A program made the translations under genes and the position numbers. A stretch of DNA of 64,000 nt, taken from the NCBI RefSeq assembly GCF_003674065.1, contig NZ_RDBE01000007.1, positions 234,893 to 298,892 of the forward strand. Reading direction: 5' to 3'. The stretch's first letter is position 1. The number at the start of each line of letters is the position of its first letter. Of the stretch, positions 35,604 through 42,669 are shown piece by piece. This DNA comes from Nocardioides mangrovicus (GTDB lineage Bacteria > Actinomycetota > Actinomycetes > Propionibacteriales > Nocardioidaceae). The notes under the pieces are model-generated. The model had not been told where the DNA came from and ran no database searches. It worked only from the letters and a program-made list of their open reading frames with translations.

Positions 35604-36000
35604 GTGAGCTTTGCGCCGGACTGGTGGGAGTCGGAGAATCCCCGCTTCGAAGACGGTGCGGGCGGTTGTCTTTTGCGAGTAGTACGCGCTGAAGCTTGAT
35701 GACCTCAACAGCGACTTTCGTGAGATCTGTGCAGAGGTCTACGAATGCCGCTCGGGAAGTTGGGCGCTTGTGGGGTATCAAGATGACGTTCGCTGGCCGA
35801 AGGTAGGTGAATCCGGTGGCGCAGGCTGGCAGCCCTATCGGATGTGGTCGTTCGGCCGCGAAGGACCTAACACGCCGGTCGCGCTGCGGTGGTGCGGTCG
35901 CGTCGACACTCTCGTCACCGATGTCGAGGGGTGGTGGTTGCTGGCGAGACCAGTACAGGAACCTCCGGATTTTGACGATTGGCCCATTCCGCAGTGGTAG
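35604..36000 (+). pseudogene. Hypothetical protein with a frameshift
   Basis: From the GTG at 35604 the frame reads SFAPDWWESENPRFEDGAGG and stops soon after. Moving one base near 35,680, the text continues as YALKLDDLNSDFREICAEVY, then VGYQDDVRWPKVGESGG and ends in PDFDDWPIPQW at 36000. The two parts read like one acidic, Trp-rich protein of about 130 residues. I know no family for it. Confidence 0.45.
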
Positions 36001-36044
36001 ACGGTTGGAGGCAAGAACCGGATACACCTCCTGGTCGACCACTG

Positions 36045-36390
36045 GTGAGGGGACGCGTCCTGGCGTGGTTCTGGATCGCGGGCTGGACGACGCTGAACTA
36101 TCTGCTGTCGGTTCATGCGGTCTCGGGGGTTTGGGGGGTGGTTAGGTCTGCTGGTGTGGGCGGCAAACTTCCCGTGGTCGTCGGTGTGGAGCGCCGTCCC
36201 CGCTGTCTTGTTCTCAGTCGTTCCGGTCCTTGACGGCTACCCGGGAAGTTGGTTGTGGTGTTTGATGACAATCGTTCCGGCAGCGTTGTGCCAATCAGCG
36301 ACAGTGGCGTGGATTTTTTGGGCTGTATCCCGCGCGAGACGATGGAGCCGACAGCCCGTCGCACGCAGCGTCAGGTCGGCTCGGCGTTAG
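36045..36390 (+). pseudogene. Small membrane protein, frameshifted
   Basis: RGRVLAWFWIAGWTTLNYLL from the GTG at 36045 changes frame near 36,120 to FGGWLGLLVWAANFPWSSVW, followed by two further hydrophobic stretches and a basic C-terminus. The FPWS motif and three to four spans resemble small actinobacterial membrane proteins of unknown role. Whole-length translation is broken, so it is probably inactive. Confidence 0.4.
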
Positions 36391-36607
36391 TTCTGGGTCG
36401 TGTGCTGCCCTCGGCTAGCTGTAGTAGAGCGCTGCAATTAAGAGGGCATTTCGGTTCGGGATACGCATAGAGTCGGTCCCGCGGGCCGAGTGCTAGGCGG
36501 GTAATGATCGCCCAGCAATACACCTGCGGTTGCGGGTGCTGGCCGTGGCGCCAAGGGAGCGCCGCACCGGCCCGGCAGGGCCTGAGGTCAAACGTTGGGA
36601 TGCCCGA

Positions 36608-36835
36608 ATGCATGAGGGCAGGATGGACCCCGGACCCCCCGAAGACCCGCTTGTCGCCCCGATCGAAGCTTTGCTTGGTCGAGGTGCGGTTGCTATTGGG
36701 ATGCGCGAGCTGCAGTTGAGGGGTCGTCTGGATGCTCGGTCTGCGGTAGCCATCTGCGCATGTATCAGTGACGGAGACGCCTGGCGCTGGGTGATCTACG
36801 AGTCCACCGACGGCGCTCTGGCGTGGTACCGATAG
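36608..36835 (+). CDS. Hypothetical small protein
   Basis: A 75-residue frame: MDPGPPEDPLVAPIEALLGR, GMRELQLRGRLDARSAVAIC, and a Trp-rich end WRWVIYESTDGALAWYR. A second ATG at 36623 has GAGGGCAGG before it and may be the true start. Coding quality is fair; family unknown. The 200 bases after it, to the LysE gene, show nothing. Confidence 0.4.
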   Translation: MHEGRMDPGPPEDPLVAPIEALLGRGAVAIGMRELQLRGRLDARSAVAICACISDGDAWRWVIYESTDGALAWYR

Positions 36836-37035
36836 ACGACACAGGTTGGCCCTCGAGAGCATCTGGCGACCGAGGTGGGAGGACCGCTGCTGGAACGGGA
36901 TGTGGCGAGCTGCCGAACGACCTGTCGTCTCCGGGCGGGAGGGTGCGGTAGGAATGCGGGGTGGTCGGTGGGGCGCTTCCAATGGCCTGGTGAACGGTCC
37001 GAGCCAGCGTGCGCAGAGACGGTGGAGCTGCGCGG

Positions 37036-37644
37036 CTAGTGGTGTGTGGTGGCGAGCTTTGCGCCAAGAGCGAGGTAGCCGAGCGCGAAGGTGCGTCGGA
37101 TCCGGCGCAGCAGACCGGGTTGACCGATGACGTGGGTGCGCATGGCGCTGGCGAACAGGCCGTAGGCGGTGAAGACGACGAAGGTCATGGCCATGAACGC
37201 AGCGCTCATGGCCAGCATCTGGGTGGTCGGCGATCCGTGGGCTCGATCCACGAATTGCGGTAGGAACGCGAAGAAGAACAAGGTCAGCTTGGGGTTGAGC
37301 AGGTTGGCCAGGACGGCGTTGCCGATGGTGCGCCAGGCGGGAGCCGGGTCGGTCGCCTCGAGGTCCAGTGCGCCGTTGTCGTGCCAGGTCGACCAGGCCA
37401 TGTAGAGCAGGTACAGCAGCCCAGCGGCCTTCAACACGTCGAAGGCCAGACCACCGGCGCGCAGCATCGCTGCCGTGCCGGTCATCGCGGCCGCCAGGTG
37501 CGGCACGATGCCGAGCGTGCAGCCGAAGGCTGTGATGACCGACAGTCGGCGGCCACCGCGCAGCCCGGCTGCGATGGTTAGAACGGCTCCGGTGCCGGGC
37601 GTCGCGACGATGACGAACGAGGTCAGGAAGAACGCGACGCCCAC
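37036..37644 (-). CDS. LysE/RhtB-family amino-acid exporter
   Basis: A 202-residue membrane protein with about six hydrophobic segments. FVIVATPGTGAVLTIAAGLR is the family signature near the N-terminus, and VLANLLNPKLTLFFFAFLPQ the second conserved region. It would export amino acids or related small molecules. The GTG at 37644 fits the family start; the TTG further upstream adds eight unlikely residues. This is one of few intact genes in the left part of the island. Confidence 0.88.
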   Translation of the reverse strand: MGVAFFLTSFVIVATPGTGAVLTIAAGLRGGRRLSVITAFGCTLGIVPHLAAAMTGTAAMLRAGGLAFDVLKAAGLLYLLYMAWSTWHDNGALDLEATDPAPAWRTIGNAVLANLLNPKLTLFFFAFLPQFVDRAHGSPTTQMLAMSAAFMAMTFVVFTAYGLFASAMRTHVIGQPGLLRRIRRTFALGYLALGAKLATTHH

Positions 37645-37849
37645 AGGTGGATCCTGCTCCTGGTGCAACCGCCTCGGCGAGTACCCGTCTCACGGAGCCG
37701 ACGTCGAGGCGCCGAGCGGGGTCGGGGCCGGAAGTCGGGGGTCGGGGTTCGGGGGTTGGGCCAGGTCTTCACCGTGGTGCGGTTTGCCTCGACGCGTCGC
37801 GACCGTGCCCGTGGTGGTGCCGAGGGCGCAGAGTGGAGATGATGCCAAC

Positions 37850-38656
37850 GTGGGTATCCGCGACTGGCGTAGGAAGCGCAAGATGGCCGACCCCGTGCGT
37901 GGGGAGTTCCGTGTCAGCGGGTCCTACCATCCCCGGCACCAGGCGGACTCGAACTTCGCGGACATGCTGACCGGTGTGGTGGTCGCCGACGGTGTGCCGC
38001 CCACTGCGACCGAGCACATGGATCACCATGGTCTCGGCTATAGCAACCGGGTCCTCCCGGTCCTGGTCGACCGAGCCGATCCGAGCGTGTCGGTGGTGTT
38101 GTGGAAGGAGGTGCGTCCCGTGGACTTTCAAGCCCAGGCTCGACAAGCCGCTCGCAACCAAGCACAACGCATGGCCGGCGAGACACCGACGACATCACCC
38201 ACGACGTCACCCACGACGCCCGGCTACCCTGAACCTGCGGTGACGGTGGTCAATAGCCTCCACGACCTACCTCCATGGCTCAGCGCGGCGGTCGAGAACG
38301 CGCTGGACGGACACGGCGACGGCCATGGCGACGAGGCGCAGAACGTGGAGATACACCTCGGCGACGTCGCGGGTGCGGTCTCACCAGCAGTCGGACGAGC
38401 GGCTCACTCGACGCTCATGGGCGTGACCGACGTGCCCGCACCCGCCTATGCCCTTCCGGGACCGACCGCATCGCTGACCGACCTCACCTTGCAGCTGCGA
38501 AGAGCCGACGGTTCGACCTACACCGCGCAGACTCGTATGGGGTTCCGCTCGGCGCAGCGTCGCGCCGAGCTGGCGGTCATCGGCTCCACCATCCCTGTGC
38601 TCGTCGATCCCGAGGACGAGCAGCACGTGAGCATCGACATCTCAGCCTGGACGTGA
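37850..38656 (+). CDS. Hypothetical protein, island cargo
   Basis: A 268-residue soluble protein with two similar halves: an N-terminal part with RVLPVLVDRADPSVSVVLWK and a C-terminal part with GSTIPVLVDPEDEQHVSID. Each has the pattern PVLVD followed by acidic residues and a beta strand. Between them is a Thr/Pro/Ser-rich linker (TPTTSPTTSPTTPG). This internal duplication suggests two copies of a small beta domain. The GTG at 37850 is preceded by GGAG at a long distance. Function unknown. Confidence 0.55.
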   Translation: MGIRDWRRKRKMADPVRGEFRVSGSYHPRHQADSNFADMLTGVVVADGVPPTATEHMDHHGLGYSNRVLPVLVDRADPSVSVVLWKEVRPVDFQAQARQAARNQAQRMAGETPTTSPTTSPTTPGYPEPAVTVVNSLHDLPPWLSAAVENALDGHGDGHGDEAQNVEIHLGDVAGAVSPAVGRAAHSTLMGVTDVPAPAYALPGPTASLTDLTLQLRRADGSTYTAQTRMGFRSAQRRAELAVIGSTIPVLVDPEDEQHVSIDISAWT

Positions 38657-38880
38657 AGTAGTCAGCGCACCTGCGCAGGGACGGCCGACCTCCGGCTCGG
38701 AAGACGCGAGCGCGGCTGACGCATCGCCGATCTTCACTTCGCACTGCAGGTCTGATCGCAACAGACGCCGGACTTGAGCCGAGTCGCGATTGCGCCCCGA
38801 ATCCTGGGAGACCGCCCCGGGCTAGCGCGCCCGGTCGGCTGACCAAAAGCGCAGCCAGGGCCCTGATCGAGACCATACGT

Positions 38881-39108
38881 GTGCGGATTGCCTGCGTGAT
38901 CGAGGATGGCGTTCACCCTCGCGACCTGGTGGGACTCAGCCGGCGGCTCATCGACGTCGACCGCGAGCTGCGCGCGCTCGAGATGACAGTCGACGCGACT
39001 GCTTCCGCGTCCGCCGACGACGACGCGGCGTTCGACCCCAGGACGATCTCGAAGAGAAGCCGTAGCAGGGCGACGCTCCGCCTTTCGCCGCCACTCGAGC
39101 AGGGGTAG
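38881..39108 (+). CDS. Hypothetical small protein
   Basis: A 75-codon frame from GTG 38881, with GVHPRDLVGLSRRLIDVDRE then a short acidic stretch ADDDAAFDP. It may be real but lacks a clear ribosome-binding site. The gaps 38657-38880 and 39109-39314 hold nothing else I can name. Confidence 0.3.
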   Translation: MRIACVIEDGVHPRDLVGLSRRLIDVDRELRALEMTVDATASASADDDAAFDPRTISKRSRSRATLRLSPPLEQG

Positions 39109-39314
39109 GTGTGTCACCTCCTACGCGGCGGCGACGTGAGCATCTTGAGGTGGCGGTATCGCGGCTCTCGAACTGTGGCGTCAGCCCCGGCGCGCGGATG
39201 GTCTGAACTGCCCGTCTGCTAGCCCCTAGTGGTCAACTTGCTGCGTTTTGGACCGGTGTGGGCGTTTCTCTGTCTTACTTCCCCTTAATCCACTCTTAGA
39301 GACATTGAGGAACT

Positions 39315-40499
39315 GTGAAGACGATCGTCTACCGAGCCGGGGTCGCTTCGTTCGGCGCGGCCCTGGTTCTGGCCGCGGGATCGGCCATCGTGCCCGCCGA
39401 CGCTGCCGCACCGTATGGCGATGCCAACCTGGTGCTCGGAAGCGGCAACTCGCTGAGCACCGTGTCGGCAGCGGACGGCACGACGACGCAGGTCGCCACC
39501 GGCCTCTCAAGCTCGTACGGGGGTGTCGCTACCGACGCTGCCGGCAACCTCTACTACGCCGAGCCGACGGATGTCTTGAAGTTCCCCGTCGGTGGCGGAG
39601 CAGCCACCACCGTGGCGTCGGGATTCAGCGGCGTCAATGGCATCGCGGTCGACACCGCGGGCAACCTCTACGTCGCCGACTACTCCGCGAGTTCCTTGAT
39701 CAAGGTGCCAGCCGACGGCTCGGCTCAGACCACGCTGATCACCGGGCAGTCGATTGCCGGCGTGGCCGTCGACTCGACCGCGGGGGTCGTGTACGCGGCG
39801 ACCACCTCGGGCGCTTCGATCATCTCGGTGCCGGTCGCCGGTGGTGCGGCGTCGACGGTCGCCACCAACCTCGGTTTCACCACCGGTGTGGCACTGGCTC
39901 CCGACGGGAGCCTGTACGCCAGCGACTACTTTAATGGCCCCGTTTATCACGTCGTCAACGGAGTCGCGACCACGGTGGGCAGCTTCAACGACCCCCACAG
40001 CGTGGGGGTCGACGCTGCCGGCAACCTCTACGTCGTCGAGGAACAGAACAGCGATGTCGTCGAGGTCCCCGCCGACGGATCAGCGAACCGCATCGTTGCC
40101 ACTGGGACGAACGGCGCTCGGGGGCTTGCGGTCAGCCACTCTCAGGCCGCTGCGACGACACCAACGACGCCCGTCACCCAGCCGACCCAGCTGCCGGCCA
40201 AGGTGTTCGGCATCTCCGCACACCACCGCGCTCACCACAAGCTGCGCGTCAAGGCTGCTGGACTGGCCGCCGGCGAGCAGTACCGGATCACCCTGGGCAA
40301 GCACCTCGTGGCCACCGGCACAGCCACCAGCTCGGGCGAGGTCAGCGTGAAGGTCAAGATCCCCGCCTGTACCTACCGCGGCCACCGCGTGCTGCGCATC
40401 ACCGGCAGACAGACCAACCGCACGGCCACCGCGAAGGTGCGCGTCTCACGCCACCGCTCGGCCGCCTGCGGCAGCCCCCGCTACGGATACGGGGCCTAG
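39315..40499 (+). CDS. Secreted NHL-repeat beta-propeller protein
   Basis: A 394-residue exported protein. The first 31 residues form a Sec signal peptide ending near VPADAAAP. Residues 40-280 contain about six NHL-type repeats, seen as VATDAAGNLYYAE, VAVDSTAGVVYAA, VALAPDGSLYASD and VGVDAAGNLYVVEEQ, which build a propeller. After a Thr/Pro linker, residues 300-390 are basic and Ig-like. GAGGAACT precedes the GTG. Probably an extracellular binding or lyase-like protein; no active site is evident. Confidence 0.78.
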   Translation: MKTIVYRAGVASFGAALVLAAGSAIVPADAAAPYGDANLVLGSGNSLSTVSAADGTTTQVATGLSSSYGGVATDAAGNLYYAEPTDVLKFPVGGGAATTVASGFSGVNGIAVDTAGNLYVADYSASSLIKVPADGSAQTTLITGQSIAGVAVDSTAGVVYAATTSGASIISVPVAGGAASTVATNLGFTTGVALAPDGSLYASDYFNGPVYHVVNGVATTVGSFNDPHSVGVDAAGNLYVVEEQNSDVVEVPADGSANRIVATGTNGARGLAVSHSQAAATTPTTPVTQPTQLPAKVFGISAHHRAHHKLRVKAAGLAAGEQYRITLGKHLVATGTATSSGEVSVKVKIPACTYRGHRVLRITGRQTNRTATAKVRVSRHRSAACGSPRYGYGA

Positions 40500-40859
40500 C
40501 ACCCTCGTCGTGCGGTGGGGGTCGACCGCACTCCCACCGCACGGCTGCGCACGCCATAATCCCGACGAACTCACGCACGTCATCGGACTCAAGCGCAACG
40601 CCAGCGGCGGCCAAGAAAAGCGCCGCGTCCACAAGCCCCGCCATCACGACGCACAGCCGCCCAGCCGCTGCGGGATGGTCCGTCGCGCTGTCGCCTCCGC
40701 CCGCATCTCAATCTCGACCGCGCAATCGGTCTCGGTGGCACGACACTCGCTTCAACGCGCAGCTACGCCAAGGCCCGTGGCTGGAAGATGGTCGGTGAGT
40801 TCACCGACGACGGCGTCTTCGCGACGCTTGCCTGCAACCAATGATACGCAAGTAGCGAG
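40500..40859. other. Region with gene debris, no intact gene
   Basis: Short readable pieces only. TRSYAKARGWKMVGEFTDDG before the stop at 40843 faintly resembles the start of a serine recombinase, but the frame is short and unsupported. No ribosome-binding site or start is convincing. Confidence 0.4.
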
Positions 40860-41210
40860 TCACGAGCGGTGCCGGGCAACGTTGATCACGTGTCCGTCAG
40901 GACTGCGTACGAAAAAGCGACGAATGCCCCACGGCTCGTCGGTGATCGGGTGCACGATCTCATAGCCGCGGCGGCGTGCCTCGTCGTAGGCAGCATCGAC
41001 ATCATCGACTTTTATGGTCATCACGGAGTCTTCGGGTGCCGTCTCATCTCGCGTCACCACCTGCACGCAAGCGCCTGAATCTTCGCAGACAAACCGCGCA
41101 ACCCATCCTTGATTCATTTCTCGCTGAGCTAGCCCGAGGAACGCGAAGAATTCTCCGGCCCGTGCAGCGTCGTCGGTGTGCAGGTTGGGGATAACTTGCA
41201 GTGCTTTCAT
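40860..41210 (-). CDS. VOC-superfamily (glyoxalase/bleomycin-resistance-like) protein
   Basis: A 116-residue protein starting MKALQVIPNLHTDDAARAGE, with FFAFLGL and the C-terminal WGIRRFFVRSPDGHVINVA typical of the VOC fold. Such proteins bind metal or sequester small toxic molecules; the partner is unknown. The ATG at 41210 is preferred to an outer start at 41276 that adds basic nonsense. The region 41211-41585 after it shows no gene. Confidence 0.82.
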   Translation of the reverse strand: MKALQVIPNLHTDDAARAGEFFAFLGLAQREMNQGWVARFVCEDSGACVQVVTRDETAPEDSVMTIKVDDVDAAYDEARRRGYEIVHPITDEPWGIRRFFVRSPDGHVINVARHRS

Positions 41211-41585
41211 CGACAGAGTCTGACACCACAGGTGGTGCTGACGAGGGGGCTTTTGCGCACGTGCGCGTCGCCTCACGCAACCACGTTGCGGTGGTGACGT
41301 ATGAATCTGTAGACCATGAAGTAGTCGCGGGGTTTAGCAGTGAGCGCGAAAGTGGACTCCTGGGCCCTCTGAACTGCGGGAACTCAAAGTCGCCGTAAGT
41401 AGTAGTCCACGGTCAAACACGGCTCGTCTGCTACATCAGTGGTACGGGAGCTTATGCCGGTCGGTGATGCTCTCGCGTGTTAGGCCGAGTTTGAACGCTT
41501 AGGTGGGCTCACCCAGATGAGGGTGGCTCGGATCGCCGGGCCATGCCTATCGCGCCCGAGTGCTGGCTGCACCGAGGATGGCCCG

Positions 41586-42338
41586 ATGAACCGATTCCAG
41601 GAGGGTGAAGAGGCGTGGATCGAACGGCTGGGAGACCTGCGGAACTACGTTCGCCAGGAGTTGATTGCCCGCCAACTTGAGGAACACGTGGCGCGGAGCG
41701 CGAATGTGCTCGACATCGGATGCGGGCAAGGCACCCAGGCGATTAGGCTGGCGCAGCGCGACTGCGGGGTCGTGGGCGTAGATCCCTCACGCGAGTTGCT
41801 CGAACGACTCTCATCGGATGCCGCCATCAAGGGTGTTGACGTCGAGATCCACCAGGGCCGCCTCGAGGATTTGGGCCAAGTGATCGGAGACCGCACCTTC
41901 GATCTCGTCTGCGCCCACGGAGTCCTGATGTATCTTGACGACCCGCTCCAAGCGGTCGGACTTCTCGCCAAGCAGGTCGCTCCGGGTGGCCGGTTGTCGA
42001 TTACATTTCGCAATGCAGGAGCCCTGGCCTTTCGGCCCGGCATGCGTGGCCAGTGGGCGGCGGCTCTCGCCGCTTTTGAGTCGGGGAATTACGTCAACGA
42101 GCTCGGGGTCCGTGCAGCAGCACAGCACCTCGACGAAGTCGTCACCGCTATCGAGCACCACGGGATGGGAGTCGAACGGTGGTACGGCGTGCGGGTGTTC
42201 ACCGATCCACGCCCGGCCCGAGAGCCATTACCTGACGCGGTGGTGCTTGACGCCTTGCTCGCCGTCGAGCAACAGGCTGGCACACGAGACCCGTACCGCC
42301 AGCTGGCATCCCAGCTCCACGTCGTCGCCAAACGATGA
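41586..42338 (+). CDS. SAM-dependent methyltransferase
   Basis: A 250-residue class I methyltransferase. VLDIGCGQGTQAIRLAQRDC is motif I, VVGVDPSRELLERL motif II, and FDLVCAHGVLMYLDDPLQ motif IV region; GGRLSITFRNAGALAFRPGM follows. The C-terminal YGVRVFTD and ASQLHVVAKR resemble CmoM/SmtA-type enzymes acting on small molecules or tRNA. The ATG at 41586 is preferred to an upstream start. It is intact within a decayed neighbourhood. Confidence 0.82.
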   Translation: MNRFQEGEEAWIERLGDLRNYVRQELIARQLEEHVARSANVLDIGCGQGTQAIRLAQRDCGVVGVDPSRELLERLSSDAAIKGVDVEIHQGRLEDLGQVIGDRTFDLVCAHGVLMYLDDPLQAVGLLAKQVAPGGRLSITFRNAGALAFRPGMRGQWAAALAAFESGNYVNELGVRAAAQHLDEVVTAIEHHGMGVERWYGVRVFTDPRPAREPLPDAVVLDALLAVEQQAGTRDPYRQLASQLHVVAKR

Positions 42339-42348
42339 GCGCCTCGCC

Positions 42349-42540
42349 ATCGTTCCCGCGCCGATCGCGGTCGTGTTCGACAACGGGTCCTGCTTCCACG
42401 GCGAGACCTACCGGTCCGCGCTCACCGTCGAGAATCGACTCCTGCGCCTCGTCCGCACGCGTGTCCGATTACCCCACTCACGCCGTGCCGATGTCCGCGG
42501 GCTGATCGAGGCCAGCAACCTTCGAGCGAAGCGCTGCCTT
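42349..42540 (+). pseudogene. Transposase integrase-core remnant
   Basis: IAVVFDNGSCFHGETYRSAL followed by LLRLVRTRVRLPHS matches the start of the DDE integrase core of IS3/IS481-type transposases (the D-N-G and the R-T-R spacing). Only about 60 residues survive and no ends of an insertion sequence can be found. Confidence 0.5.
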
Positions 42541-42600
42541 CCGCCAGGCAAAAGACGCGCGAGAAGGATCGGCACGTATGCTACAAAGGTCTGTAGATAA

Positions 42601-42626
42601 AAGGCCGCCTTCGGGCGGTCTTTCTG
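42601..42626 (+). terminator. Intrinsic terminator before the relaxase gene
   Basis: AAGGCCGCC, loop TTCG, GGCGGTCTTTCT: a seven-base-pair GC stem with one G-T pair and a short T-rich tail. It separates the methyltransferase and transposase debris from the relaxase gene. Confidence 0.75.
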
Positions 42627-42669
42627 CATTCTATGGGTCATTGACGGTTATTTATAGGTGGTCGCGGAA

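Noticed and set aside
40760-40850. Serine recombinase fragment
   Set aside because: About 28 readable residues resemble a resolvase N-terminus weakly; no catalytic serine region or further domain can be found.
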